DNA of 64,000 bases from Halalkalibacter hemicellulosilyticusJCM 9152 (GCF_000513115.1 NZ_BAUU01000014.1:1-64000); one strand, 5' to 3'. Shown: positions 18,202 through 28,131, numbered from the stretch's first letter. Made by a program: numbers and translations. The notes: a model not told the origin generated them from the sequence alone.

Positions 18202-18856
18202 AAACGAGCAAGAACACTTTAATCAGTTGAAGGCGGCATATGAGCAAGCATTAACAAAGTGGAATCGTCTAGATGAACGTAGGAATTTACTTGAGGAGCA
18301 AATTAGCGCTAAAAAAGCAGAACTCGATTCATATTTTAAAACGATTGATACGTATGAGAAGGCTCGTTTGCTATTACAACAATCTGCTGAATATGCGAGA
18401 GAACAGGCAAAACAGCAAATTGAAACGCTTGTTACAAATGCCCTTCAATACGTATTCGGTCCTTTATTTTCATTTCAAATTGAAATTGACGAACATGGTG
18501 CGAGGCCAATTGCAGAATTTTATGTTGTTTCGGAATATGAAGGAATAAAAGTGAAAACAAAGCCACAAGATGCTAGGGGCGGTGGCGTCGTTGATATTGT
18601 AACATTAGCGTTAAGGGTTGCTTTAATTGAAACCATTCACCCAAAACGGGAAGGTCCTCTATTGTTAGATGAGCCAGGGAAACACGTTTCAGGAGAATAT
18701 GTGCACGCTTTATTCGAGTTTTTGAAATCATTAAGCACAATGTTTAATCGCCAAATAATTATGATCACTCATAATTATCACCTTGCGCAATCAGGTGATT
18801 TAGCTTATGAGGTGAACATGAAAGACGGGATCAGTGAAGTTTCAAATGTTGACTAG
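18191..18856 (+). CDS. Rad50/SbcC-like ATPase, C-terminal half
   Basis: A 221-residue protein. Residues 1-75 are coiled coil and the rest is the C-terminal ATPase lobe. Residues about 137-150 (ARGGGVVDIVTLAL) fit the degenerate ABC/SMC signature. GPLLLDEPGKHVS near 158-170 is Walker B plus D-loop. ITHN near 197 is the switch histidine. There is no Walker A, so it needs the N-half encoded upstream to make a complete nucleotide site. It is translationally coupled to the small coiled-coil gene (11-base overlap). Confidence 0.82.
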   Translation: MTAENEQEHFNQLKAAYEQALTKWNRLDERRNLLEEQISAKKAELDSYFKTIDTYEKARLLLQQSAEYAREQAKQQIETLVTNALQYVFGPLFSFQIEIDEHGARPIAEFYVVSEYEGIKVKTKPQDARGGGVVDIVTLALRVALIETIHPKREGPLLLDEPGKHVSGEYVHALFEFLKSLSTMFNRQIIMITHNYHLAQSGDLAYEVNMKDGISEVSNVD

Positions 18857-18857
18857 C

Positions 18858-18886
18858 TTGACAATGCATGGGTTGAGCTTTAAAAT
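18858..18886 (+). promoter_or_regulatory. rny sigma-A promoter
   Basis: Consensus TTGACA (18858-18863) and TAAAAT (18881-18886) with a 17-base spacer. It begins right after the stop of the Rad50 C-half gene and leaves a leader of about 110 bases before rny. Confidence 0.8.
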
Positions 18887-19004
18887 TAAGTGGAATGCGA
18901 TTATTACCATAATTTTTATCTTAATCGCGATCATTTTACATGTATGTTTCATGAAAGTATGAAAAATGACACCCAACAATTAGATAGCAAGAGGAGGTGA
19001 AAGA

Positions 19005-20579
19005 GTGAGCTTTCAGATAGATGTAATCCTCTTCTCCGCTTTGCTTGTTGTCTCTGCAATCGTATTTGCAGTTGTTGGATATCTTGTTCGAAAATCCATT
19101 GCCGAAGCAAAAATTACTAGTGCGGAATTTGCAGCTAAACAAATTGTGGAAGATGCGAAGCGTGATGCTGAAGCGAGTAAGAAAGAAGCGATCCTTGAAG
19201 TAAAGGATGATGTTCATAAAATTCGTACTGAGGCTGAACGTGAAGTTCGTGAACGCAGAAATGAGATTCAAAAACAAGAGAATCGTTTGGTTCAAAAAGA
19301 AGAGATTCTTGACCGGAAGAGTGAAACCTTAGATAAGAAAGAGGAATCTTTGGAAAAAAGGGAGGAATCTCTCACCAAAAAACAACGCCAAATTGAAGAG
19401 ATGGAAAACAAAGTGGAGGAAATTCGGAAGCAGCAACAATTGGAACTTGAACGAGTGTCCGGATTAACCCGCGAAGAAGCGCGTGAAACTATTCGTCACG
19501 AGTTAGAGCAAGATCTTGCTCACGAAACAGCTCATATGATTAAGGAACGAATGGTTGAAGCGAAAGAAGAAGCAGATAAGAAAGCAAGAGAGATATTATC
19601 ATTAGCCATTCAACGCTGTTCTGCTGATCATGTTGCAGAAACAACGGTGTCTGTTGTCTCACTTCCAAACGATGAAATGAAAGGTCGTATTATTGGTCGA
19701 GAAGGACGTAATATTCGTGCTCTTGAGACGCTTACTGGTATTGATTTAATTATTGATGATACACCAGAAGCTGTGATTTTATCAGGATTTGACCCAATTC
19801 GAAGAGAAATTGCTCGAACCGCACTTGAAAAATTAGTGCAAGATGGTCGAATACATCCTGCCCGAATTGAAGAAATGGTTGATAAATCTCGTCGTGAAGT
19901 CGATGAGTCAATTCGAGAGTATGGAGAGCAAACGACCTTTGAAATGGGAATTCATGGCTTGCATCCAGATTTAATTAAGATTTTAGGTCGCTTGAAGTTT
20001 AGAACGAGCTATGGTCAGAATGTGTTAAAACATTCAATGGAAGTAGCACATTTAGCTGGTTTGATGGCGTCAGAGCTTGGTGAAGATGTAAAATTAGCCA
20101 AACGTGCTGGATTGTTGCATGATATTGGAAAAGCGATTGACCATGAAGTAGAAGGTAGTCATGTTGAGATTGGGGTTGAGCTAGCTACGAAATATAAGGA
20201 GCACCCAACGGTCATAAATGCTATTGCTTCTCATCATGGTGATACAGAATCAACATCTATTATATCAACGTTAGTGGCAGCAGCAGATGCTCTATCTGCC
20301 GCACGGCCAGGTGCACGTCGAGAAACCCTCGAAACGTATATTCGCCGCTTAGAAAAACTAGAAGAGATCTCTGAATCCTTTGAAGGTGTAGAGAAAACTT
20401 ATGCTATTCAAGCAGGGCGTGAAGTTCGTATTCTCGTTCGACCAGATGTGGTTGACGATGCACTTGCTCATAAGCTTGCTCGTGACATTACGAAGAAAAT
20501 CGAGGATGAGTTGGATTATCCAGGTCATATTCGGGTTACGGTTATTCGTGAAACGAGAGCTGTTGAATATGCAAAGTAA
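19005..20579 (+). CDS. rny: Ribonuclease Y
   Basis: A 524-residue membrane-anchored endoribonuclease that initiates mRNA decay. It has an N-terminal transmembrane helix (residues about 5-28), a long charged coiled coil (about 30-205), a KH RNA-binding domain ([12 protein letters not shown] near 226), and an HD domain with H-S-M-E and HDIGKA (about 345-375). Length and sequence match B. subtilis RNase Y (YmdA). The GTG start follows GAGGAGGTG. A terminator sits immediately after the stop. Confidence 0.98.
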   Translation: MSFQIDVILFSALLVVSAIVFAVVGYLVRKSIAEAKITSAEFAAKQIVEDAKRDAEASKKEAILEVKDDVHKIRTEAEREVRERRNEIQKQENRLVQKEEILDRKSETLDKKEESLEKREESLTKKQRQIEEMENKVEEIRKQQQLELERVSGLTREEARETIRHELEQDLAHETAHMIKERMVEAKEEADKKAREILSLAIQRCSADHVAETTVSVVSLPNDEMKGRIIGREGRNIRALETLTGIDLIIDDTPEAVILSGFDPIRREIARTALEKLVQDGRIHPARIEEMVDKSRREVDESIREYGEQTTFEMGIHGLHPDLIKILGRLKFRTSYGQNVLKHSMEVAHLAGLMASELGEDVKLAKRAGLLHDIGKAIDHEVEGSHVEIGVELATKYKEHPTVINAIASHHGDTESTSIISTLVAAADALSAARPGARRETLETYIRRLEKLEEISESFEGVEKTYAIQAGREVRILVRPDVVDDALAHKLARDITKKIEDELDYPGHIRVTVIRETRAVEYAK

Positions 20580-20580
20580 A

Positions 20581-20606
20581 GTGGCGACTTGTCGCCACTT
20601 TCTTTT
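20581..20606 (+). terminator. rny terminator
   Basis: GTGGCGA and TCGCCAC around a 4-base loop, followed by TTTCTTTT. Confidence 0.88.
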
Positions 20607-20653
20607 ATAGATGAAAGACAAAGGATGGAAGCTTTTTGATGGAAGGAGAATGT

Positions 20654-21453
20654 ATGAGAATTTTATTTATTGGCGATGTAGTCGGCGCACCGGGACGTCA
20701 AATGGTTCAAGAATATATGCCAAAATTAAAAAAGCAGTTTAAGCCAACACTTACGGTTATTAATGGTGAAAATGCAGCATCGGGAAAGGGGATAACCGAG
20801 AAAATTTATAAAGGGTTTCTAGATGCTGGTGCACAGGCAGTTACACTTGGGAACCATACGTGGGACAATCGTGATATTTTTCAATTTATTTCACAAGCGA
20901 AACATATGGTTAGGCCAGCAAATTATCCTAATGGTACGCCCGGTAAAGGGTATACATATGTGCGTTTTAATGACATTGAATTGGCAGTAGTGAATCTAAT
21001 GGGGAGAACATTCATGCCTGCATTAGATTGTCCTTTTAAGAAGGCTGATGAGATTCTTGAAGAAGTGTCAAAACGCACGTCTTTTATTTTTGTTGATTTT
21101 CATGCTGAGGCTACAAGTGAAAAACAGGCGATGGTTGGTATTTAGATGGGCGAGTGAGTGCAGTTATTGGAACGCATACACATGTCCAAACGTCTGACGA
21201 ACGAATTTTGGAAAAAGGGACTGCTTATCTATCTGATGTCGGTATGACAGGTCCGTATGATGGAATATTGGGAGTTGATCGTGAAGCGGTTCTTCATAAG
21301 TTCTTGACAACATTACCTGTCCGGTTTGAGGTGGCAGCTGGACGAACACAATTAAGTGCAGCCATTATTGATTTAGATAGTAAAACAGGACTGGCAAAAA
21401 AGATTTCTCGTATTCAAATTAATGATGACAAACCATTAAACATGATGGAATAA
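20654..21453 (+). pseudogene. ymdB: ymdB phosphodiesterase gene, interrupted by a single-base frameshift
   Basis: YmdB is a calcineurin-like cyclic-nucleotide phosphodiesterase that in B. subtilis affects biofilm and motility gene expression. The first part (MRILFIGDVVGAPGR...FHAEATSEKQAM, about 160 codons) reads to a TAG at 21143-21145. The second part (GWYLDGRVSAVIGTHTHVQT...) continues in another frame to 21453. Restoring one G in GATGGTTGG at 21133 rejoins them into a normal full-length protein of about 266 residues. The metal-binding THTH lies after the break, so a truncated product would be inactive. It may be a real mutation or a sequence error. Confidence 0.88.
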
Positions 21454-21526
21454 TGTTACGTAAAGGGAGGGCATTGAAGAAGTCGATTTGTACTATTTTA
21501 GTGCCTTTTTTTAGTAAGTTTAACTG

Positions 21527-21548
21527 AGGATCTATAGGTTACTTGAAT
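21527..21548 (+). promoter_or_regulatory. Possible sigma-H promoter of spoVS
   Basis: AGGATCT (21527-21533) and GAAT (21545-21548), 11 bases apart, fit the sigma-H pattern. B. subtilis spoVS is transcribed by sigma-H. The leader also has a CAATTGG/CCAATTG inverted repeat at 21607-21627. Confidence 0.5.
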
Positions 21549-21699
21549 ATTTTTGGAATATGATTCGAATTGTTGAAATAAAATGAACTAGATATTGCAT
21601 CTTGTGCAATTGGGTGTGAGCCAATTGGACTGTCGTAATCATGAAAATACTAGTACTCATGGACAACCTACACGTATCGTTTAAGAGGAGGTACACAAA

Positions 21700-21960
21700 A
21701 TGGAAGTCTTAAAAGTTTCGGCAAAATCTACTCCAAATTCTGTAGCTGGTGCTTTAGCAGGTGTGATTCGAGAAAGGGGTGCTGCAGAGATTCAAGCAAT
21801 TGGTGCAGGGGCGTTAAACCAATCGATTAAAGCGATTGCGATTGCGCGTGGTTTTGTTGCACCAAGTGGGATTGAGCTTGTGTGTATTCCTGCTTTTACC
21901 GACATTGAAATTGAAGGTGAAGAACGAACAGCAATGAAGTTAATTGTTGAGCCTAGATAG
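21700..21960 (+). CDS. spoVS: Stage V sporulation protein S
   Basis: An 86-residue protein almost identical to SpoVS of Bacillus, an Alba-like small protein needed for spore coat/cortex progression. Characteristic text includes EVLKVSAKSTPNSVAGALAG and GAGALNQSIKAIAIARG. The ribosome site AGAGGAGG is strong. It follows ymdB as in B. subtilis but is separated by about 245 bases with a likely sporulation promoter. Confidence 0.97.
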   Translation: MEVLKVSAKSTPNSVAGALAGVIRERGAAEIQAIGAGALNQSIKAIAIARGFVAPSGIELVCIPAFTDIEIEGEERTAMKLIVEPR

Positions 21961-21989
21961 GTCAGTCAATCATCATAGTCGGTTGACAG

Positions 21990-22033
21990 AAGTAGCTACT
22001 TAGCTGATAAATCAGTTAGGTAGCTATTACATT
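21990..22033 (+). terminator. Terminator after spoVS
   Basis: AGTAGCTACTTAGCTGA pairs imperfectly with TCAGTTAGGTAGCTATT and leads into ACATTTTTA. Confidence 0.6.
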
Positions 22034-22175
22034 TTTATGACGAGGTTGGGTCACAACAAATGTGTGTAACAGAGAATTTTCACATCTCTAGAACGTAGCG
22101 GGTGAAATATACCTAGATTTCTGTGAGATAAAAGCAAAGTATATTTCAGTAGCCTCTTATTTGTTCCATCTTGTG
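22034..22175. repeat. Long imperfect inverted repeat, korA leader region
   Basis: TGAAATATAC (22103-22112) is matched by GTATATTTCA (22139-22148). Farther out, TTGGGTCACAACAAAT faces ATTTGTTCCATCTTG. The block starts with GAGGTTGGG, a word common in Firmicute intergenic repeats. No gene is visible between spoVS and korA. Confidence 0.45.
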
Positions 22176-22340
22176 TTTGTTTGGATTCTCATTCATGAAA
22201 AAACTTTTTCCAAGCTTTACTTACAATTTGAATGATTCTAGTAAATTAGTTAGGAATATGCTACGATTGCTAAGGTATAAATGAAAATTATGAAACAACT
22301 TACTTTTATAATAGAGAAATATAAGAAGGGTGGAACAAAT

Positions 22341-24083
22341 GTGAAGGAGCAATTGTCATGGAAAGTTGGCGGACAACAAGGTGAAGGTATTGAAAGTACT
22401 GGTGAAATATTTGCCTCGGCATTAAACCGCTTAGGCTATTTTTTGTATGGATACCGACATTTCTCATCAAGAATAAAAGGGGGACATACAAATAACAAAA
22501 TTCGTGTAAGTACAACACCTGTTTACTCCATCTCTGATGATTTGACAATCTTAGTAGCGTTTGATCAAGAAACGATTGATGTAAATATTCATGAACTTAG
22601 TGAAGATGGGATTATTATTGCTGATGCAAAGTTCAAGCCAGTTCTTCCGGCTCACTATGATTTGACATTAATCGATATTCCATTTACTGAGATAGCGACG
22701 GAGCTAGGAACATCACTAATGAAAAACATGGTTGCTGTTGGAGCTACAAGTGCGATAATCGGTCTTGAACCTTCAGCCTATCAGAATGTAGTGGAAGACC
22801 TTTTTCTTCGTAAAGGTGAATCGATTGTTGAAAAAAACATGGAAGCGATACGGACTGGAGCAAATTTTGTTAAGGAACAGGTAGGAGATGCTTTGGCAGA
22901 CTACCAGTTGGCAAATGCTGATGGTCAAAAAAGAATGTTTATGATTGGAAATGATGCGATCGGTCTTGGAGCGATTGCTGCAGGTAGTCGTTTTATGGCT
23001 GCATACCCGATTACTCCTGCTTCTGAAATTATGGAATATTTAATTAAAAAGCTACCAGAATTCGGGGGGACGGTTATTCAAACAGAGGATGAAATCGCTG
23101 CATGTACGATGGCTATTGGAGCCAACTATGCTGGTGTTCGTGCTTTTACGGCTTCTGCTGGACCTGGGCTGTCATTGATGGCTGAAGCTATAGGGTTATC
23201 TGGAATGACAGAGCAACCACTAGTCATTGTTGATACACAACGTGGAGGACCGAGTACGGGTTTACCGACAAAGCAAGAGCAATCAGATCTAATGGCGCTT
23301 CTCTTTAGTACTCACGGTGATATTCCGAAGATTGTCATGGCTCCAAGTACAGTTGAAGAGGCTTTTTATGATACGGTCGAAGCGTTTAACCTAGCAGAAG
23401 AATATCAATGTCCTGTTATTTTAGTGACAGATTTAGCGTTATCCCTTGGGAAGCAATCGGTTGAACCATTAAATTACAATCAATTTGAGATTAGACGTGG
23501 AATCATTGAAAGAGAAGAGACGATTCCAGAACGTGAGGAAAAGTCTTACTTTAAACGATATGAAGTGACTGAATCAGGTGTTTCAAATCGCGTCTTACCT
23601 GGAACAAAGAATGGGATTCATCATGTAACGGGTGTTGAGCATGATGAGGTAGGAATGCCTTCAGAATCTCCGGAAAATCGAAAAGCACAAATGGATAAAC
23701 GAATGCGCAAGCTCAATCAATTGAATAATGACTTCAATCAACCTTTATTTATTCATTCAGAGCATGAAGATGCTGATCTACTTGTTATTGGTATTAATTC
23801 TACGAGAGGGACGATTCAAGAGGTAATCCCACGTTTGGCGAATGATGGTATAAAGGCTAATCATGTTCAAGTGCGACTGCTTCACCCATTTCCAAAAGAA
23901 GAGCTTGAAAATGAGATGGAAAAGGCTAAGAACGTAGTTGTCGTTGAACATAATGCTACTGGGCAACTTGCAGCTATTATTAAAATGAATGTTACAAATG
24001 TGAAGATTGAAAGCATTCTGAAATATGACGGGAATCCGTTCTTACCTAATGAGCTATATCAAGCATGCAAGGAGTTGGTCTAG
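22341..24083 (+). CDS. korA: 2-oxoacid:ferredoxin oxidoreductase, alpha subunit (KorA)
   Basis: A 580-residue subunit of the thiamine-diphosphate enzyme that oxidises 2-oxoglutarate (or related 2-oxoacids) to the acyl-CoA with ferredoxin reduction. The N-terminal gamma-type domain (residues 1-190, GQQGEGIESTGEIF) is fused to the alpha domain (about 200-570, AAYPITPASEIMEYL). The GTG at 22341 follows GAAGGGTGG by 7 bases. The open frame starts 60 bases earlier without a ribosome site. The stop abuts korB. B. subtilis has tdh-kbl at this position. Confidence 0.9.
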   Translation: MKEQLSWKVGGQQGEGIESTGEIFASALNRLGYFLYGYRHFSSRIKGGHTNNKIRVSTTPVYSISDDLTILVAFDQETIDVNIHELSEDGIIIADAKFKPVLPAHYDLTLIDIPFTEIATELGTSLMKNMVAVGATSAIIGLEPSAYQNVVEDLFLRKGESIVEKNMEAIRTGANFVKEQVGDALADYQLANADGQKRMFMIGNDAIGLGAIAAGSRFMAAYPITPASEIMEYLIKKLPEFGGTVIQTEDEIAACTMAIGANYAGVRAFTASAGPGLSLMAEAIGLSGMTEQPLVIVDTQRGGPSTGLPTKQEQSDLMALLFSTHGDIPKIVMAPSTVEEAFYDTVEAFNLAEEYQCPVILVTDLALSLGKQSVEPLNYNQFEIRRGIIEREETIPEREEKSYFKRYEVTESGVSNRVLPGTKNGIHHVTGVEHDEVGMPSESPENRKAQMDKRMRKLNQLNNDFNQPLFIHSEHEDADLLVIGINSTRGTIQEVIPRLANDGIKANHVQVRLLHPFPKEELENEMEKAKNVVVVEHNATGQLAAIIKMNVTNVKIESILKYDGNPFLPNELYQACKELV

Positions 24084-24950
24084 ATGGCGACATTTAAAGA
24101 TTTTCGAAATAAAGTTAAGCCGAATTGGTGTCCTGGTTGTGGGGATTTCTCTGTTCAGGCGGCTATACAACGAGCCGCTGGAAATATTGGACTTGAGCCA
24201 GAGGAATTAGCGGTAGTATCTGGTATTGGCTGTTCTGGACGTATTTCAGGCTATATTCATTCATATGGGTTTCACGGTGTACATGGACGTGCACTTCCGA
24301 TTGCTCAAGGGGTGAAAATGGCGAATCGTGATTTAACCGTTATCGCCTCTGGAGGAGATGGAGATGGATTTGCGATTGGTATGGGTCATACTATTCATGC
24401 TATTCGTCGTAATATTGATGTGACGTATATTGTGATGGACAATCAAATTTATGGCTTAACAAAAGGTCAAACATCACCGAGAAGTGAAATGGGCTTTAAA
24501 ACAAAAAGTACTCCTAGTGGTTCTGTTGAATCAGCGTTAAATGTGATGGAGATGGCATTAACAGCTGGAGCAACTTTTGTTGCGCAAAGCTTTTCAAGTG
24601 ATTTAAAAGGCTTAGTCTCTTTAATAGAAGAAGGAATCAATCATAAAGGATTCTCGCTTATTAATGTTTTTAGTCCATGTGTGACTTTTAATAAAGTAAA
24701 CACTTATGAATGGTTTAAAGAGAACTTAACGAAATTGGATGATATAGAAGAATATGATCCTTCGAATCGCATGCTCGCGATGCAAACATTAATGGAACAT
24801 GATGGACTTGTAACAGGATTAATTTATCAAAATAAGGAACAACCTTCCTATCAAGAGTTAATTAAAGGATATGATGATAAACCATTATCAAAGCAAGACT
24901 TGAAAATGGAAGAATCGAAATTTAACGAGCTAATGAATGAGTTTATGTAG
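24084..24950 (+). CDS. korB: 2-oxoacid:ferredoxin oxidoreductase, beta subunit (KorB)
   Basis: A 288-residue catalytic partner of KorA. It has a cysteine pair in WCPGCGDF (residues 15-22) and another Cys in GIGCSGR, consistent with iron-sulfur cluster binding. The ThDP/Mg motif is GGDGDGFAIGMGH...NQIYGLTKGQ. It starts immediately after the korA stop. No ferredoxin gene is present nearby, so the electron acceptor must be encoded elsewhere. Confidence 0.92.
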   Translation: MATFKDFRNKVKPNWCPGCGDFSVQAAIQRAAGNIGLEPEELAVVSGIGCSGRISGYIHSYGFHGVHGRALPIAQGVKMANRDLTVIASGGDGDGFAIGMGHTIHAIRRNIDVTYIVMDNQIYGLTKGQTSPRSEMGFKTKSTPSGSVESALNVMEMALTAGATFVAQSFSSDLKGLVSLIEEGINHKGFSLINVFSPCVTFNKVNTYEWFKENLTKLDDIEEYDPSNRMLAMQTLMEHDGLVTGLIYQNKEQPSYQELIKGYDDKPLSKQDLKMEESKFNELMNEFM

Positions 24951-25034
24951 TATGTAGGTCATCAACAAAAAAGCACCTTTGATAAGTTGAACCTTTTCAC
25001 TGGTGAGCATAATGTGTGCAATTCGTCTTTTAAG

Positions 25035-25080
25035 ACAACAAATTAGAAATGGTACCTGCCGTTACTAATTTGTTGTTGTT
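25035..25080 (+). terminator. Hairpin after korB
   Basis: ACAACAAATTAG (25035-25046) pairs perfectly with CTAATTTGTTGT (25065-25076), then TGTTGTG. The loop is 18 bases. Probable terminator of korAB. Confidence 0.65.
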
Positions 25081-25160
25081 GTGTACAGCTAATAAACGGT
25101 TTATAATTACTTATTGTATGTTTGTTTTAATCGCGTTATTCGTAAGAAAGGAGAGCTAAT

Positions 25161-26789
25161 ATGAATGAAGAGCAACGACTAGGAAAAGTAACGAATGCAA
25201 ACGAAAAAGGTGCTACGCAGGACTTAAAATCCTCTAGTGGTAGCCAAAAAGATTATAGTAAGTATTTTGACTTTTCCAATGCTAAAGTCATTTCTGAGGA
25301 AGACAATAAAAAGGTCATTCGTATTGAAGGGCGAGATATTTCGATCTTAGAACAGCCTGATTATCGTCAAGGCAAGCGAAGAGGAAAAGAAGAAGTTCAG
25401 GTTCTTCGTCCAGATCGTTTAATTCCAGATACGATGAAAGGAATTGGTGACGGTAAGAAATTTCTTATACGCACATATGGCTGTCAAATGAACACACATG
25501 ACTCTGAAAATATGGCCGGTCTGTTATTGGAGATGGGCTTTGAAGCAACTGACGTAACAGAGGAAGCGGATGTGATCTTGCTTAATACTTGTGCGATTCG
25601 GGAAAATGCTGAAAATAAAGTATTTGGTGAAATTGGTAATTTGAAACCATTGAAACTGGAACGTCCTGAACTTATTATCGGGGTTTGTGGCTGTATGTCG
25701 CAAGAAGAAAATGTCGTTAATCGAATTATGCAAAAGCATCAGCATATTGATTTAATATTTGGTACACATAATATTCACCGCCTTCCACATTTATTGCATG
25801 ACGCCATACTTGGAAAAGAAATGGTCATTGAAGTATGGTCAAAAGAAGGGGATATCGTTGAAAATATGCCGCGTGCTCGTCAAGGAAAGACTCAGGCGTG
25901 GGTGAATATTATGTACGGCTGTGATAAGTTTTGTACGTATTGTATCGTACCTTACACACGTGGGAAGGAACGAAGCAGACGTCCAGAAGATATTATTGCC
26001 GAAGTACGTGATCTGGCACGGCAAGGTTATAAGGAAATTACCCTTCTCGGTCAAAATGTAAATGCATATGGAAAAGATTTAGAAGATATTGAATATGGAT
26101 TAGGACAGTTAATGGACGAAATTCATAAGATTGATATTCCACGTGTTCGTTTTACAACGAGTCACCCTCGTGACTTCGATGATCATTTAATTCAAGTGTT
26201 GTCAAAGGGTGGAAATCTAGTTGAGCATATTCATTTACCCGTTCAACATGGAAGCTCCGCTATTTTAAAGCTAATGGCTCGGAAGTATACACGGGAGCAA
26301 TATTTAGAGCTTGCTCATAAAATTAAAATGGCGATACCTAATGCTTCATTTACAACGGATTTAATTGTCGGCTTCCCAAATGAAACAGAAGAACAATTTG
26401 AAGAAACGTTATCGTTAGTTAGAGAAATTGAGTTTGATAGCGCCTATACGTATATCTATTCTGCTCGAGAAGGTACGCCAGCAGCGAAGATGAAAGACAA
26501 TGTTCCAATGGAAGTGAAACGTGAGCGTTTAGCCCGCTTAAATGCTCTTGTTAACGACATTTCAGCAAAGAAAAATGTAGCTTATCAAGATCAAATTGTT
26601 GAAGTGTTAGTGGAAGGTGAGAGTAAGAAGAATCCTGATGTGTTAGCTGGTCGTACACGGACGAATCGACTAGTGAATTTTACAGCTCCTAAAGAAGTCA
26701 TTGGGGAAATTGTTTATGTGAAAGTAACAGAAGCAAAAACATGGTCATTAACAGGAGAAATGGTTGAGATGGCGGAGGTAAGGTCATGA
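25161..26789 (+). CDS. miaB: tRNA-2-methylthio-N6-dimethylallyladenosine synthase MiaB
   Basis: A 542-residue radical-SAM methylthiotransferase acting on A37 of UNN-reading tRNAs after MiaA. The N-terminal cluster cysteines are in [20 protein letters not shown] and CGCMSQEE. The radical-SAM CxxxCxxC is CDKFCTYC near residue 253. A C-terminal TRAM domain is present. The N-terminus carries a Bacillus-type extension of about 95 residues. It overlaps ymcA by ATGA. Its partner miaA is in the same window. Confidence 0.97.
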   Translation: MNEEQRLGKVTNANEKGATQDLKSSSGSQKDYSKYFDFSNAKVISEEDNKKVIRIEGRDISILEQPDYRQGKRRGKEEVQVLRPDRLIPDTMKGIGDGKKFLIRTYGCQMNTHDSENMAGLLLEMGFEATDVTEEADVILLNTCAIRENAENKVFGEIGNLKPLKLERPELIIGVCGCMSQEENVVNRIMQKHQHIDLIFGTHNIHRLPHLLHDAILGKEMVIEVWSKEGDIVENMPRARQGKTQAWVNIMYGCDKFCTYCIVPYTRGKERSRRPEDIIAEVRDLARQGYKEITLLGQNVNAYGKDLEDIEYGLGQLMDEIHKIDIPRVRFTTSHPRDFDDHLIQVLSKGGNLVEHIHLPVQHGSSAILKLMARKYTREQYLELAHKIKMAIPNASFTTDLIVGFPNETEEQFEETLSLVREIEFDSAYTYIYSAREGTPAAKMKDNVPMEVKRERLARLNALVNDISAKKNVAYQDQIVEVLVEGESKKNPDVLAGRTRTNRLVNFTAPKEVIGEIVYVKVTEAKTWSLTGEMVEMAEVRS

Positions 26790-27208
26790 CAAAAGGATAT
26801 ACACGACAAGAAATACGAGCAAAGGCAACAGAGCTTGCGAAAATGATGGCTGAAACAGAAGAGGTTGATTTCTTCAAGAGAGCTGAAAAGCAAATAAATG
26901 AGCATGTTAAGGTTCAAGAGCTAATTGCTAAAATCAAGAAGCTACAAAAAGAAGCCGTAAACTTGCAACATTATGGAAAATCAGAAGCATTAAAAGAAGT
27001 AGAAGCACAAATTGATGCATTGCATGAAGAAGTTGACCAAATTCCACTCGTACAAGAATTTAAAGAAAGCCAGCTTGAAGTAAATGAGCTACTACAAATG
27101 GTTTCTAATACGATTTCAAAGTCAGTAACGGATGAAATCATCACTTCAATGGGTGGAGATCTTTTGAAACGAAGAACAACGAAGAGTCCGTTCGATAGCT
27201 GCCAATAA
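26786..27208 (+). CDS. ymcA: YmcA (YlbF-family regulator)
   Basis: A 140-residue helical protein of the YlbF/YmcA (DUF964) family. In B. subtilis YmcA works with YlbF and YaaT as an Fe-S complex that controls RNase Y mRNA processing and phosphorelay output. It overlaps miaB by four bases. RNase Y is encoded 6 kb upstream in this window. Many Glu/Lys helices, no membrane segment. A strong terminator follows. Confidence 0.9.
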   Translation: MTKGYTRQEIRAKATELAKMMAETEEVDFFKRAEKQINEHVKVQELIAKIKKLQKEAVNLQHYGKSEALKEVEAQIDALHEEVDQIPLVQEFKESQLEVNELLQMVSNTISKSVTDEIITSMGGDLLKRRTTKSPFDSCQ

Positions 27209-27214
27209 AAGGAT

Positions 27215-27259
27215 AACTGGTATGGAAGGCATCATTGCTTTTCATACCAGTTTTTTTTC
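27215..27259 (+). terminator. Terminator after ymcA
   Basis: AACTGGTATG and CATACCAGTT form the stem, followed by an eight-T run. Confidence 0.92.
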
Positions 27260-27488
27260 TTTTTAAGTGTTCAACAGCCCCTTTTTCATATTTTCTGTAC
27301 TAAATTCGTTTATGTTCACATAACGTGTTAGAGATAATACTTTGCTTTCATCTTGTTACTTTCTATTGCACATTGGTCATTCGCCCTGCATAGGATGTCA
27401 GTGAAGTAATTGGCGGAGCGAATAAGGCAAAAGCCGTACGAGCGACCGACAACTCGATACGATATGAGAAAGAGGAGGGTTTAGTTTC

Positions 27489-28058
27489 ATGTCCCAAAAT
27501 GAAAATGTGAATTATCGTGAAATTATTACAAAAGCTGTATGTGGCAAAGGTCGTAAGTTTTCAGAAGCAACTCATACGATCAGCCCTTCACACAAACCGT
27601 CAAGCATTCTTGGCTGCTGGATCATTAATCATAAATATACAGCTGAGAAGCAGGGTGACACAGTTGTTGTGCAAGGAAGCTATGATATTAATGTCTGGTA
27701 TTCGTATAATCAAAATACGAAGACGGATGTTGCCACACAAACCGTTACTTACACTGATGAAATTGGTTTAACGATGCGAGATGACAACGTTCTATCGAAT
27801 CAAATGGACGTTATCGCTCGTGCGGTTCAACAACCAAATACACTTGAAGCAACGATTGCTGAAGAAGGATCGGATGTGAATGTGCAAGTGGAACGAGAGT
27901 TTGTCGTTGAATGCATTGGGGAAACAAAAGTAGCAGTAGCAGTTAACCCAAATGGAATCATTGATGATTATCCTATAGAAGATTACTCAGACCAAGTCAG
28001 TGACGAAGAATATGAAAGACTTGATCCGAATTTTCTTCACGGTGAATTTGAGAAGTAA
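27489..28058 (+). CDS. cotE: Outer spore coat morphogenetic protein CotE
   Basis: A 189-residue protein closely matching CotE, the scaffold that organises the outer coat around the forespore. Recognisable stretches are YREIITKAVCGKGRKF, SSILGCWIINHKY and a very acidic C-terminal tail. It follows ymcA and precedes mutS as in B. subtilis. The 280-base upstream gap probably carries sporulation promoters (sigma-E/K), but I could not place one with confidence. Confidence 0.95.
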   Translation: MSQNENVNYREIITKAVCGKGRKFSEATHTISPSHKPSSILGCWIINHKYTAEKQGDTVVVQGSYDINVWYSYNQNTKTDVATQTVTYTDEIGLTMRDDNVLSNQMDVIARAVQQPNTLEATIAEEGSDVNVQVEREFVVECIGETKVAVAVNPNGIIDDYPIEDYSDQVSDEEYERLDPNFLHGEFEK

Positions 28059-28060
28059 GG

Positions 28061-28098
28061 AAAACGAGCAGGTCCAATTAGAGACTTGCTCGTTTTTT
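28061..28098 (+). terminator. cotE terminator
   Basis: AAAACGAGCAGGTC pairs with GACTTGCTCGTTTTTT across a short loop. Confidence 0.85.
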
Positions 28099-28131
28099 CG
28101 ATCGTCATTCATGTGATTCAGACATTGTCTA

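Noticed and set aside
18273-18548. 91-codon frame inside the Rad50 C-half gene
   Set aside because: It is a different frame of a gene with clear ATPase motifs; no independent support.
21125-21145. Programmed frameshift in ymdB
   Set aside because: No slippery heptamer (X XXY YYZ) or downstream structure stands at the junction; a simple missing G explains it better.
24950-25160. T-box or other riboswitch before miaB
   Set aside because: GGTACCTGCC recalls a T-box loosely, but the AGGGTGGNACCGCG core is absent; the block is better read as the korB terminator.
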